From the NCBI GenBank assembly GCA_025363775.1, contig JANYLG010000085.1:1-43065 (forward strand): DNA of 43,065 nucleotides, read 5' to 3'. This stretch comes from Acidobacteriota bacterium. Its GTDB lineage: Bacteria; Acidobacteriota; Vicinamibacteria; Vicinamibacterales; Fen-181. Made by a program: the position numbers and the translations under genes. Below, one piece after another: positions 1 through 8,765 of this stretch. Position 1 is the stretch's first letter. Every line of letters starts with the position of its first letter. The notes under the pieces were generated by a model. That model saw nothing but the letters and a program-made list of their open reading frames with translations. It was not told the origin of the DNA and made no database searches.

Positions 1-142
1 TCAGGAGACGCAGTTCCTTCTGACTGTTGACTTGAACGAGGAGACGCAGCCCAGTCTCGATGGCGGACCTCTTGGTGCGACACCCACTGGAGCGAAGGGC
101 TCGTGACATCAGCTTGTCGTCGATCACGACGTTCGTTCTCAC
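1..142 (-). CDS. vapB: VapB-type antitoxin, partial (cut by left edge)
   Basis: The minus-strand frame starting at GTG 142 encodes 47 residues before it runs off the window. It begins MRTNVVIDDKLMSRAL and continues with TKRSAIETGLRLLVQ, the typical N-terminal ribbon-helix-helix of VapB antitoxins that bind DNA and neutralise a PIN-domain VapC ribonuclease. A strong ribosome site (GGAGG) lies 6 bases before the GTG. A perfect palindrome sits just upstream at 164-174. The toxin gene is expected immediately to the left, outside the window. The family assignment is firm; the partner is inferred. Confidence 0.85.
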   Translation of the reverse strand, partial: MRTNVVIDDKLMSRALRSSGCRTKRSAIETGLRLLVQVNSQKELRLL

Positions 143-465
143 GCTACACCTCCATCGTGTGTCTGTATGATACACATTCAGGTGGCTGTTCATCAAGCCT
201 TGACTCGATCGCCGTCCTCGAGCCGCCGCTCACCTCGGCGCTCATGGACATCGCGGGCTTCGCGGACGATGACCATGGCGCGCAGGTGGTCCGCGCGCGA
301 TCCCCGGTCCCCTCCTCATGAGCACCGACAGAACCGGTCAGCTCAACGCCCCGCTCACCCGCGGCCGCGCGGCGCCAGCACCCGCCGGTTCGAGCGCGCA
401 GCGCGCACGTCGGCCACGATGGGGTCTTGCCACGCGCGATCCTGCCCGTGCTGAGCATTTCGGAC
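143..465. other. Intergenic stretch without a gene
   Basis: These 323 bases separate the leftward vapB gene from the 3' end of the PIN toxin at 466. Apart from the operator at 164-174, I see no credible coding frame: the open frames have Arg/Ser/Pro-rich shadow composition and no ribosome site. No clear terminator was found either. Confidence 0.6.
164..174. promoter_or_regulatory. Palindromic operator of the partial vapB gene
   Basis: TGTATGATACA is an 11-base perfect palindrome (5-base arms around one base), 22 bases upstream of the vapB start codon. VapB proteins typically autorepress at such short palindromes over their own promoter. The function is inferred from position and symmetry. 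Confidence 0.55.
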
Positions 466-900
466 TCAACGACGAACGCGCCGTTTCGACCAGTTCTCGA
501 CTCTCAGGCCGGCGAAGCGCGAAAAGTCCCTGGTGTTGACCGTGACGAGCACGAGCTGGCTGGCGTGGGCAATCGCGGCGATTTGCCCGTCGATGTACGG
601 GACCGGACGGCCACGTGCTTCCAGTCGTGCCCGCTCGTGACCATGCCACGCAGCCGCCACGTCATCGTAGGGCAAGATCGGAAATGACGCGCGTACGACA
701 TCCTTCAAGTAGGTCTCCAGGGCCGCTCGGCGCCGACCCCGCGGAAGGCGGCTGCATCCGTACGTCAATTCGTGCCACACCGGCGCCGCGATGGCGCATT
801 CGTGTCCGTGCTCGTCGAGTTGCTCGACGATGCCTGGGTCGGGAATCTTGGAGATCGGTGAGGACACGGTGCTCGTGTCCAGCAGATACCGCAACGTCAC
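466..900 (-). CDS. vapC: PIN-domain toxin, VapC family
   Basis: This 144-residue protein starts with YLLDTSTVSSPI, the first acidic position of a PIN nuclease. Later acidic residues follow in PVWHELTYG, in the YIDGQIAAIA helix and in VTVNTRDFSRF, giving the usual four-acid, magnesium-dependent ribonuclease site. It starts at GTG 900, overlapping the stop of the upstream Phd-type antitoxin by 4 bases (GTGA), which indicates translational coupling. The pair should be a type II toxin-antitoxin module in which the toxin cleaves RNA when the antitoxin is degraded. Family is confident; the RNA target is unknown. Confidence 0.9.
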   Translation of the reverse strand: MTLRYLLDTSTVSSPISKIPDPGIVEQLDEHGHECAIAAPVWHELTYGCSRLPRGRRRAALETYLKDVVRASFPILPYDDVAAAWHGHERARLEARGRPVPYIDGQIAAIAHASQLVLVTVNTRDFSRFAGLRVENWSKRRVRR

Positions 901-1175
901 AGGGAGACCTTGCGCCCAGCGCTCTTGTCCCGGGACGGCGCGACGAGGTCATCATCGAGTCCAACGTCGGCGAGCGAGTACCGCTTCAGGAACTCCTGGT
1001 AGGCCGTGCGGAACCGGGGTCGGTCGCCTCGCAGCCGTTCAAGGACTCGGAGAGCGACAAGAGCAGCGGCGGGCTTACCTCGGCGAGTCAGTTGGATCTG
1101 GACTCCGGCTTCGGCTTCGTCGACGATCCTGGGGAGGCTCCTTCGGGCCTCTGCGATGGAATACTGGCGGCACAT
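897..1175 (-). CDS. Phd/YefM-type antitoxin
   Basis: The 92-residue protein begins MCRQYSIAEARRSLPRIVDE and has TRRGKPAAALV, the pattern of Phd/YefM antitoxins (N-terminal DNA-binding fold, C-terminal toxin-neutralising tail). I chose ATG 1175 because the Phd signature starts there and because a TGTACA pair, a likely operator, lies 10-27 bases upstream; longer in-frame starts would place that operator inside the gene. The gene overlaps its PIN toxin partner by 4 bases. A Phd antitoxin with a PIN toxin is a common mixed pairing. Confidence 0.88.
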   Translation of the reverse strand: MCRQYSIAEARRSLPRIVDEAEAGVQIQLTRRGKPAAALVALRVLERLRGDRPRFRTAYQEFLKRYSLADVGLDDDLVAPSRDKSAGRKVSL

Positions 1176-1184
1176 GCTCTGGAT

Positions 1185-1202
1185 TGTACATCTACGTGTA
1201 CA
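1185..1202. promoter_or_regulatory. Operator-like TGTACA pair before the Phd antitoxin
   Basis: Two copies of the self-complementary hexamer TGTACA (1185-1190 and 1197-1202) lie 12 bases apart, 10 bases upstream of the antitoxin start. Paired short palindromes of this spacing suit cooperative binding of Phd dimers. Inferred, not demonstrated. Confidence 0.45.
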
Positions 1203-1376
1203 TCGACGCAATGTGTGTCCGGCCGCCCGACAAGGCGATGCACCCGACCGGCGCCGTCTGGCGCAGCCCCGCCAAGCCCGCCGCACCCGGACTTTCACCT
1301 CCACGCGCGACCCGAGCCGGTTGAGGTTCGACATGAGGCGATCGGCCCCCTATCACGCCGACATCGCTCAGCTTGT

Positions 1377-1392
1377 CAGATGTTGACATCTG
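1377..1392. promoter_or_regulatory. Palindromic operator of the second TA pair
   Basis: CAGATGTTGACATCTG has perfect 7-base arms around a 2-base centre and ends 7 bases before the ATG of the following antitoxin. Its position argues that translation starts at 1400 and not further upstream. Probably the autoregulatory site of the ribbon-helix-helix protein. Confidence 0.6.
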
Positions 1393-1399
1393 GTGCGTG

Positions 1400-1645
1400 A
1401 TGCGAGATGATCCGACCGTGCGCACGACGCTTGATATCGCGGACGATGTGCTGCAGGCCGCCAAGGAGATCGCAGCCGCCCGAGGCCGGACGGCCGGCGA
1501 GGTCATCTCCGAACTGGCGCGTCGCGCGCTCACGCCGTCCCACCCGGCGCGGCTGCGAAACGGTGTGCCTGTGCTGCCGCGGCGCGCGCCCGAAGCGACG
1601 CGTCCGACCATGAAGCTCGTGGAGCAACTGCGGGACGAAGGATGA
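1400..1645 (+). CDS. Ribbon-helix-helix antitoxin (CopG-like)
   Basis: An 81-residue protein. The segment VRTTLDIADDVLQAAKEIAA followed by RTAGEVISELARRAL is a short beta strand plus two helices, the ribbon-helix-helix DNA-binding fold of many VapB antitoxins; the C-terminal part (RPTMKLVEQLRDEG) would contact the toxin. ATG 1400 is preferred over an upstream TTG at 1373 because a 16-base palindrome fills 1377-1392; GTG 1418 is an alternative start. The stop overlaps the start of the PIN toxin by 4 bases (ATGA). Confidence 0.85.
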   Translation: MRDDPTVRTTLDIADDVLQAAKEIAAARGRTAGEVISELARRALTPSHPARLRNGVPVLPRRAPEATRPTMKLVEQLRDEG

Positions 1646-2095
1646 AGGGGCCGGCGCTGCTCGACATCAACGTGCTGGTGGCGTTGTTCGATCCGGACCA
1701 CGTGCACCACGAACTGGCTCACCACTGGTTTGCCGACAACCGCACGCGGGGGTGGGCCACGTGTCCTATCACCGAGAACGGGTTCGTGCGGGTGCTGTCA
1801 AATCCCGCCTATGGCGGTTCCGTCACGCGGGTGATCGAGCTGGTCGGGCGTTTGCGGCGCTTCTGCGCCACCGGCCATCACACGTTCTGGTCAGATGATG
1901 TGTCGATCCACGACGCCGCGATCTTTCATCCCGGGCTCATCGCCGGTCACCGCCAGTTGACCGACATCTACCTTCTTGGTCTCGCGTGGCATCACGAAGG
2001 CACGCTGGCCACCTTCGATCGCAGGATTTCCGAAAAGGCAATCGCGGGGCAGGCGCGGTCAGCACTCGAGGTGATTGCCCCGGCCGAGTCGCCCC

Positions 2096-2112
<17 letters not shown>
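1642..2112 (+). CDS. vapC: PIN-domain toxin, VapC family
   Basis: A 156-residue PIN protein. Acidic active-site candidates lie in ALLDINVLVALFDPDH near the N-terminus, in CPITENGFVRVL, in QLTDIYLLGLA and in GTLATFDRRI. It belongs to the longer VapC subgroup with a TENGFVR helix. It is translationally coupled to the ribbon-helix-helix antitoxin. Its 3' end overlaps the 3' end of the convergent sigma-54 activator gene by 17 bases, so the two transcription units collide here with no terminator between them. Confidence 0.9.
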
Positions 2113-3163
<1,051 letters not shown>

Positions 3164-3186
3164 CGCTTGATCGCCTCTGCGAGATC

Positions 3187-3528
3187 CTACTGGATGTCGC
3201 CGGAGAGGAAGCGGTTCACGCTGCGGCCGGACGCCTCGTCCAGCGTGGTGAACACGGCACCGATCCGATGGCGGCCGCGACCGTTGCTCTCGAGGCTGCC
3301 GGCGGCCAGGCGCCGCACTTCCATCTCCACGTTGAAGGGGTCGGCGCCGAGGGTGGTGTGCAGGCGAGCCCGCTGGCCGACGGCCATCTTCTGCGACGAT
3401 GACAGGAGCACGCCGCCGGCGCTGATATCCACGAGCCGGACCGTGAGCGCCATCGGGAGGCCGATCGACTGGTCGTCCGACATCGGGACCCTCGGTTCGC
3501 GGCGCCGTTCGAGAAAGGCCTGTGACAT
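3187..3528 (-). CDS. PilZ-domain protein
   Basis: A 113-residue single-domain PilZ protein. The two halves of the c-di-GMP-binding signature are visible: the arginine motif ERRREPRVPM near residue 8 and DISAGGVLLSSS near residue 34, matching RxxxR plus D/NxSxxG. Such proteins bind cyclic di-GMP and relay it to a partner, often in motility, pili or polysaccharide production. It lies 3 bases after another PilZ gene and 23 bases before the sigma-54 activator. I infer it is co-transcribed with them and could be the signal input for the activator. Confidence 0.88.
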   Translation of the reverse strand: MSQAFLERRREPRVPMSDDQSIGLPMALTVRLVDISAGGVLLSSSQKMAVGQRARLHTTLGADPFNVEMEVRRLAAGSLESNGRGRHRIGAVFTTLDEASGRSVNRFLSGDIQ

Positions 3529-3531
3529 CTC

Positions 3532-3897
3532 TTACGCCTCCACACCCGGCTTCGAGTCGGCCAGGCGGGCCGCCATGATCCGATCAATCTGATCGAGTGC
3601 TGCCGCGCTTGGTTCGACAAATTCCAGACCCACCAGGTAGCGCTCACCGCCCGCCACTTGCTCGGACGTCACGTGCCGCACCTTCACCTGGATGTCACTG
3701 GTCTGGTCCCCGAACGCCAGCCGTACCGCCCGGACCATTTCCTGGTTCAGCGGCATCCGCGACTCGACGAGCGCCCCGCCGCGCGCGAGGTTGCGCAGCG
3801 ACAGGTGCTCGACGGTTTCCAGTGATCCCCACAACTGCCCGATGATCTCGAAGCGCAGGTCTGTGCGCCGGTCCCCAAGCCGTTCCTTCAAGGTCAT
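3532..3897 (-). CDS. PilZ-domain protein, second copy with altered motif
   Basis: A 121-residue PilZ-like protein. The N-terminal GDRRTDLRFEI supplies the arginine motif, while the second motif reads LRNLARGGALVES, so the usual Ser of N/DxSxxG is Ala here. Binding of c-di-GMP may be weaker or changed. The C-terminal helix (AALDQIDRIMAARL) is typical of PilZ proteins. The start ATG 3897 has GAGG about 9 bases upstream. It is separated from the next PilZ gene by only 3 bases, which indicates one transcript. Confidence 0.82.
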   Translation of the reverse strand: MTLKERLGDRRTDLRFEIIGQLWGSLETVEHLSLRNLARGGALVESRMPLNQEMVRAVRLAFGDQTSDIQVKVRHVTSEQVAGGERYLVGLEFVEPSAAALDQIDRIMAARLADSKPGVEA

Positions 3898-3991
3898 CCG
3901 TCCATCCTCGCCAGCCCTGAGCTCAGTATCGCTGAGCCGAAGGCCGTCAGCGCCGCCCGAGGCGCGTTACCATCCGCTTATCGGCCCGGTT

Positions 3992-5296
3992 CTAGCTGAA
4001 CACCAGCCCGGCTTCCTTTCGCGCCCGGGCCACGAGCACCAGGGGCGATTCGCCCGGCCCCGCCGGGTAAAGCGCGTGCCCCACCACGACCGGGGGAAGC
4101 TGACGCTCCCGCGCCAGCGCGTCCAGGCGTTCGCGGACGCGCACGGCCGCCCTGGCCACGCCGTCCGCGTTGGTCCGCACCAGCACCGCGGCGATGTCGC
4201 CGCTCGCCAGCTGCCCAAGGAGATCCGCAGACCTCAACTCGGCGCGCACGGTGCGAATGACGATCGAGATCACCCGCGGATCGGGAACGGCCGATCCGGG
4301 AACGCTCGCGACCAAGACCCCTCCGCTCAGGCTCAGGCGCCTGGCCTTTGTCAGCTCCTCGCGCATGGCCTCTTCGAAGGGCGGCGTTGCAGGAACCGCC
4401 GGGACGCGATCGGCGGACAGCTGCGATGCCCCGAGGGCGAGACCCGCCAGCCAGACGCTCAGGACGTCCGCCCCAATGCGCGCGGCCTGCGCGCGCTCGA
4501 TGGTGAACGGCCTCTCGGGCGATGCGAGCAGCTCGATGACCGCGTTCGCGCCGTTGCCGATGGCGAAGCCGAGGGCAATCCGCCTCGTGCTCACTTCCAC
4601 CGCGCCGGGCGCCAGCGCGGGCACCGGCTCGGTCATCCACACGTCGCCGCCCGTCGAATACAGCGTCACGGTCGGCTGCGCGGGACGGGTCACCGCCACG
4701 CGGCCGGCCGCAGCTTCCACGGCGCCAAGATATTCTCCGACGACAGCCCGGACGCACGACTGGAACGATCCGGTCGAAGCCGACAGGCGCCGCACCAGCC
4801 GATCGCGGACGTCGCGCCCGCGGCGCTCCGCCAGGTGGTCCAGCACGGCACCGGCCGACCGGCACACCATCTGCAGCGTCGCTTCGATCTCGCCTTCCAC
4901 CGGACCGATCACGACCAGGAGACGGCGCACCAAGTCGGCGGACACGATCGGCATCAGCAGCACTTCGCCCTGGACCGACTGCCACCCGTACTGCTCCATC
5001 TCGATGATCGACGAGATGTGCGTCGGGCTGTCGAGCGCCAGGACCTGGTCCACGTCCAGCTCGTGCGGGTCGTGAGTCAGGTCGGCCCCTGGCAGCCACG
5101 CCTCGAGGACGAACCGGCCGTCGAGCTCGCGGCGGTAGCCGCGGACGTCAAGGTCGTACCAGACGGCGCCGGCCTGGATCAGGGACAAGATCAGCTCGCG
5201 CTCGTCGGCGCTTTCTCGAATGTGACCAAGAAAGCGCATCACGGCGGACAGGCGGCGGAGCCGGTCCCCTTCGTCTTTTTCGAGCAGCGCGTGCAC
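3992..5296 (-). CDS. Degenerate GGDEF-like signalling protein
   Basis: About 434 residues if started at GTG 5296, which has a GGGGG ribosome site; TTG 5380 would add 28 residues but overlaps the transcription-start area of a sigma-54 promoter candidate. The N-terminal and middle parts look like a GAF-type sensor (DERELILSLIQAGAVWYDLD; HISSIIEMEQYGWQSV). The C-terminal 110 residues follow a GGDEF fold (SADLLGQLASGDIAAVLVRT, then VVVGHALYPAG), but the signature is ASGDI, so no diguanylate cyclase activity is expected. It heads a probable operon with two PilZ proteins and a sigma-54 activator. No transmembrane segment is seen, so it acts in the cytoplasm. The domain reading is from pattern only. 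Confidence 0.7.
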   Translation of the reverse strand: MHALLEKDEGDRLRRLSAVMRFLGHIRESADERELILSLIQAGAVWYDLDVRGYRRELDGRFVLEAWLPGADLTHDPHELDVDQVLALDSPTHISSIIEMEQYGWQSVQGEVLLMPIVSADLVRRLLVVIGPVEGEIEATLQMVCRSAGAVLDHLAERRGRDVRDRLVRRLSASTGSFQSCVRAVVGEYLGAVEAAAGRVAVTRPAQPTVTLYSTGGDVWMTEPVPALAPGAVEVSTRRIALGFAIGNGANAVIELLASPERPFTIERAQAARIGADVLSVWLAGLALGASQLSADRVPAVPATPPFEEAMREELTKARRLSLSGGVLVASVPGSAVPDPRVISIVIRTVRAELRSADLLGQLASGDIAAVLVRTNADGVARAAVRVRERLDALARERQLPPVVVGHALYPAGPGESPLVLVARARKEAGLVFS

Positions 5297-5383
5297 ACGT
5301 CCCCCAGGGGGCCAGTTGCCCGAACCCCCTGTCTCCCGTCCATCCTGATGACACACGAGCAGGGTCGAGTTCAAACTCAACCG

Positions 5384-5399
5384 TGCAAAGACACGGCCA
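5384..5399 (-). promoter_or_regulatory. Sigma-54 (-24/-12) promoter candidate
   Basis: Read on the minus strand the site is TGGCCGTGTCTTTGCA: TGGC and TTGC at the exact spacing, with the invariant GG and GC ten bases apart. It points into the degenerate GGDEF/PilZ/sigma-54-activator operon, whose last gene encodes a sigma-54 activator. This suggests autoregulation. Confidence 0.55.
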
Positions 5400-5633
5400 C
5401 GGGCCGAATAGATTAACCTATGGGGCTAAATGTTACTAAGCTATTGCTTAACAATGACTTGCATGACGTTGGCGCCTTGGATTGGCGTTTACAAATAACC
5501 TCGAACTCTCGCTTGGGGCAGACAAAAGTCTACAACAGTCCGCTCCCGAGGAAAAGTGAGTCGGTTGCGTCTTGACGCAATTCCTCGATTCAGCAGATGA
5601 TCCGGCTCGCGGCTAGCGCGGTCGCAGGTGTAG

Positions 5634-5653
5634 CGCGGGGCTTCAGCCCCGCG
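5634..5653. repeat. REP-like hairpin CGCGGGGCTTCAGCCCCGCG, copy 1
   Basis: A perfect inverted repeat with 9-base arms and a TC loop. The identical 20-mer occurs again at 10255-10274. This copy ends 15 bases before the start codon of the ABC ATPase and could fold in its mRNA leader. Confidence 0.8.
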
Positions 5654-5668
5654 GTCCAGGAGTCTCAC

Positions 5669-6361
5669 GTGTCCAACGATTTCCTCGTCCGCGCCACCAA
5701 CCTCCACAAAGAGTTCCGACGCGGCGGCGAACGGATTGACGTCCTGCAGGGCGTGAACCTCGACATTCCGTCCGGCGATTTCCTGGCCCTGATGGGCCCG
5801 TCCGGTTCGGGCAAGACGACGCTGCTGAACCTGCTCGGCGGCCTCGACACGCCGACCAACGGCACGATCACCATCGCCGGGCAGCGGATCGACGAGATGT
5901 CGTCGGGGCAACTGGCCCGCTGGCGTGCCTCGAACGTCGGCTTCGTCTTCCAGCTCTACAACCTGCTGCCGGTGCTGACCGCCGAGCGAAACGTGGAACT
6001 GCCGCTGTTGCTCACGAGGCTCTCGAGCAAGGAGCGCAAGCGCCACGTCGAGATCGCCCTGCGCGTGGTCGGCCTGAGCGACCGCGCGCGGCACTATCCC
6101 AGGCAACTGTCCGGCGGGCAGGAGCAGCGGGTGGGCATCGCTCGCGCGATCGTGATCGATCCGACGCTGCTGCTGTGCGACGAGCCGACCGGCGACCTCG
6201 ACCGGAAGGCGGGCGACGAGATTCTCGACCTGCTGCAGGCGCTCAGTCGCGAGAACGGCAAGACGATCGTGATGGTGACGCACGACCCGCATGCGGCGGC
6301 GCGCGCCACGCGCGTGCTCTACCTCGATAAGGGCGTCCTCGCCGCGGAGTCGGTTGCATGA
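5669..6361 (+). CDS. ABC transporter ATPase, MacB/LolD type
   Basis: A 230-residue nucleotide-binding subunit with Walker [11 protein letters not shown]-loop [12 protein letters not shown], signature [14 protein letters not shown] (consensus LSGGQQQRV), Walker [13 protein letters not shown] and H-switch VMVTHD. This is the subfamily that powers MacB- and Lol-type export of lipoproteins, peptides or drugs across the cell envelope without moving substrate through the inner membrane. I chose GTG 5669 because CAGGAG lies 8 bases upstream; an in-frame ATG at 5597 would place the REP hairpin inside the gene. It overlaps the first permease by 4 bases (ATGA). Confidence 0.93.
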   Translation: MSNDFLVRATNLHKEFRRGGERIDVLQGVNLDIPSGDFLALMGPSGSGKTTLLNLLGGLDTPTNGTITIAGQRIDEMSSGQLARWRASNVGFVFQLYNLLPVLTAERNVELPLLLTRLSSKERKRHVEIALRVVGLSDRARHYPRQLSGGQEQRVGIARAIVIDPTLLLCDEPTGDLDRKAGDEILDLLQALSRENGKTIVMVTHDPHAAARATRVLYLDKGVLAAESVA

Positions 6362-7509
6362 AGTACCTGCCACTGCTCTGGCGAAGCCTGTTCCGCCGCA
6401 AGGTGCGCACGATCTTCACGCTCCTCGCAGTGCTGGTGGCGTTCACGCTCTTCGGCTTCCTCGTGGCCATCGAGGCGGCCTTCGGCATGGGCGTGGAACT
6501 CGCCGGCAACGAGCGCCTGGTGCTGATCCACAAGGTCTCGCTCATTCAGTTGCTGCCCGAAAGCTACCTGGAGCGCATCCGCGCGACGCCGGGGGTCACC
6601 GACGTGTGCCACCAGACGTGGTTCGGCGGGATCTACCAGGACCCCAAGAACTTCTTCATGCAGACGCCGGTCGATCCGGACTGCCTGCTCCGGATGTACC
6701 CCGAGTACACGCTTCCGGCGGCCCAGAAGAAGGCGTGGATCGCCGACCGCCAGGGCGCGATCGCCGGCCGGACGACCGCCGAAAAGTACGGGTGGAAGAT
6801 CGGCGACCGGATCCCGATCCAGGCGACCATCTGGCGGAAGAAGGACAACTCCGCGAACTGGGAGTTCAACCTCGTCGGTATCTACGACGGGGCCGAGCAG
6901 GGCACCGACACGACGCAGTTCTTCTTCCAGTACAAGTACTTCGACGAATCTCGCCTGTTCGGCGAGGGCCAGGTCGGGTGGTACGTGGTGCGGATTGCCA
7001 ACGCCTCCAGGGCGCCGCAGGTTGCCAGCCAGCTCGACAGCCTCTTCGCAAACTCTCCAGCGGAGACGAAGACGACGACGGAAAAGGCGTTTGTGCAGGC
7101 GTTCGCGAACCAGGTCGGGAACATCGCACTGATCGTCCGCAGCATCATCGCGATGGCCTTCTTCATCATCCTGCTCGTCACCGCGAACACGATGGCCGAG
7201 TCGGTTCGCGAACGGACGAGCGAGCTGGCGGTGCTCAAGACGCTTGGCTTCACCGATGGGCGTGTGCTCGCGCTCGTGCTGGTGGAGTCGTGCCTGATTG
7301 CGGGCGTGGGCGGCTTCCTGGGGCTCGGCCTTGCCGGCGTGTTGGTGCCGAAGATCCCCACCGGCAACCTGCTGCCCAATCTCTTCGTGCCGACCGCATC
7401 GCTTGGCCTCGGCATCGCCCTGGTGTTCGGCCTGGGCCTGGTGGCCGGCATCTTCCCCGCACTCCGCGCGATGCGGTTGCGCATCGTGGACGCACTCCGG
7501 AGGGTGTGA
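6358..7509 (+). CDS. FtsX/MacB-type ABC permease, first subunit
   Basis: A 383-residue membrane protein. One N-terminal transmembrane segment follows RRKVRTIFTLLAVLVAF; a periplasmic domain of about 220 residues comes next; three C-terminal membrane helices include the hallmark RERTSELAVLKTLGFTDGRV and finish with PALRAMRLRIVDALRRV. This is the MacB/FtsX permease plan. It is translationally coupled to the ATPase and is followed 5 bases later by a second permease, so the exporter is probably a heterodimer of permeases on an ATPase dimer. The substrate cannot be read from sequence. Confidence 0.92.
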   Translation: MKYLPLLWRSLFRRKVRTIFTLLAVLVAFTLFGFLVAIEAAFGMGVELAGNERLVLIHKVSLIQLLPESYLERIRATPGVTDVCHQTWFGGIYQDPKNFFMQTPVDPDCLLRMYPEYTLPAAQKKAWIADRQGAIAGRTTAEKYGWKIGDRIPIQATIWRKKDNSANWEFNLVGIYDGAEQGTDTTQFFFQYKYFDESRLFGEGQVGWYVVRIANASRAPQVASQLDSLFANSPAETKTTTEKAFVQAFANQVGNIALIVRSIIAMAFFIILLVTANTMAESVRERTSELAVLKTLGFTDGRVLALVLVESCLIAGVGGFLGLGLAGVLVPKIPTGNLLPNLFVPTASLGLGIALVFGLGLVAGIFPALRAMRLRIVDALRRV

Positions 7510-7514
7510 GCGCC

Positions 7515-8711
7515 ATGTGGATCTTCTCAGGATTGTTCCAGGCTGCGGTCGTCACTGCGCTCAACCTCCGCACGCTCAGTGGTCGGTTGGCGTCCTCCGC
7601 GGTGGCCGTCGTCGGGATGGCGGGCGTCGTCGCCGTCCTCGTCTCGGTGTTGTCGATCGCGGAGGGCATCAAGGCGACCATGGCCAATACGGGAGCGCCG
7701 GATACCGCGTTCGTGCTGCGCTCGGGCTCGGACACCGAGATGACCAGCATCCTGATGCACGAGGACGTCGTGGCCGTGAAGGACGCGCCGGAGATTACAC
7801 GCTCGTCTGCCGACGGTTCGCTGGCCTCCGCCGAGCTGTTCGTCGTGGTGGACCTGGTCAAGGCGAGCACGGGAACCACGGCGAACGCGCCGCTCCGGGG
7901 GGTGGAGCCGGCGGCGTTCAAGGTGCGCCCGGTTAAGTTGATCAAGGGCCGACGGTTCGAGCCCGGTCGAAACGAAGTGATGATTGGCCGCGCGGCAACT
8001 GCCGAATACCGCGGCCTCGACGTCGGCGACCAGCTGAAACTCGGCCAGAACGTCTGGAACATCGTGGGCGTTTTCGACGCGGGCGGCACCGTGCCCGACT
8101 CCGAGCTGTGGTGCGACGCGGGCGTCCTCGCCCCGCTCTACCGCCGCGGGAACAGCCGCCAGGCGGTGTACGTCAAACTCACCTCTCCCGAGGCCTTCAC
8201 CCCGTTCAAGGACCGCCTGACGACCGACCCACGGGTGAAGCTGAAGGTGATGCGCGAGCAGGAGTACTACGCCGGCCAGTCGAAACTGCTCTCGGGCACC
8301 ATCGTCTTCATCGGCGGAATCATCGGCGTGCTGATGGGCGTCGGGGCGCTGTTTGTGGCGATCATCACCATGTACTCGGCGGTGGCGAGCCGCACGCGCG
8401 AGATCGCCACGCTGCGCGCCCTCGGGTTTCGGGGCGGACCGGTCGTGATCTCGGTTCTCGTCGAATCGATGATCCTGGCGCTGGTCGGGGGCGCCGTCGG
8501 TGCCGCCATTGCCTACTTCGGCTTCAACGGCTACCAGGCCGCGACGATGAACTGGCAGAACATGAGCAGCATCGGGTTTGCGTTCCGCGTGACGCCGGCG
8601 CTGCTCGTGCTCGGAGTGGGATGGGCGCTGGTGCTCGGCCTGCTCGGCGGCCTGTTTCCGGCGATCCGCGCCATGCGGCTGCCGATTGTCACGGCGTTGC
8701 GAGAATTGTAG
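7515..8711 (+). CDS. FtsX/MacB-type ABC permease, second subunit
   Basis: A 398-residue protein with the same plan as its neighbour: an N-terminal membrane segment (SSAVAVVGMAGVVAVLVSVL), a periplasmic domain carrying a short MacB-like core (NEVMIGRAATAEYRGLDVGD), then three helices with ASRTREIATLRALGFRGG and the ending PAIRAMRLPIVTALREL. The ATG at 7515 lies 5 bases after the first permease stop. The two permeases are clearly related but divergent, as expected of paralogous partners. The gene converges with the DsbI-like gene. Confidence 0.92.
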   Translation: MWIFSGLFQAAVVTALNLRTLSGRLASSAVAVVGMAGVVAVLVSVLSIAEGIKATMANTGAPDTAFVLRSGSDTEMTSILMHEDVVAVKDAPEITRSSADGSLASAELFVVVDLVKASTGTTANAPLRGVEPAAFKVRPVKLIKGRRFEPGRNEVMIGRAATAEYRGLDVGDQLKLGQNVWNIVGVFDAGGTVPDSELWCDAGVLAPLYRRGNSRQAVYVKLTSPEAFTPFKDRLTTDPRVKLKVMREQEYYAGQSKLLSGTIVFIGGIIGVLMGVGALFVAIITMYSAVASRTREIATLRALGFRGGPVVISVLVESMILALVGGAVGAAIAYFGFNGYQAATMNWQNMSSIGFAFRVTPALLVLGVGWALVLGLLGGLFPAIRAMRLPIVTALREL

Positions 8712-8737
8712 GGGTGGACCGCCTGCCGCCTGTCCGC

Positions 8738-8757
8738 GGGCGACCGGCCGGGCGCCC
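8738..8757. terminator. Palindrome in convergent gap, possible bidirectional terminator
   Basis: GGGCGACCGGCCGGGCGCCC has 10-base arms with one mismatch and lies in the 54-base gap between two convergent genes (ABC permease and DsbI-like). There is no T-run on either side, so termination is inferred from position only; it may also be a repeat remnant. Confidence 0.35.
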
Positions 8758-8765
8758 CTACGGTG

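Larger units (their letters stand above)
5297..5668. other. Divergent intergenic region with AT-rich patch
   Basis: A 372-base gap between the leftward signalling operon and the rightward ABC exporter. It holds the sigma-54 promoter candidate at 5384-5399, an unusually AT-rich patch at about 5405-5460 with an imperfect inverted repeat (TAAGC-tatt-GCTTA at 5437-5450, extendable with a gap to 5431-5454), and a REP-like hairpin at 5634. The inverted repeat lies upstream of the sigma-54 promoter, where an activator could bind. No coding frame is convincing. Confidence 0.5.

Noticed and set aside
3692-5416. A 574-codon plus-strand open frame opposite the GGDEF-like gene
   Set aside because: Shadow composition (Arg/His/Pro-rich), no ribosome site and antisense to a gene with domain-like sequence and an operon context.
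6291-7514. In-frame upstream extension of the second ABC permease
   Set aside because: This part overlaps the first permease in another frame and has no permease-like sequence. ATG 7515 begins a normal N-terminal helix.
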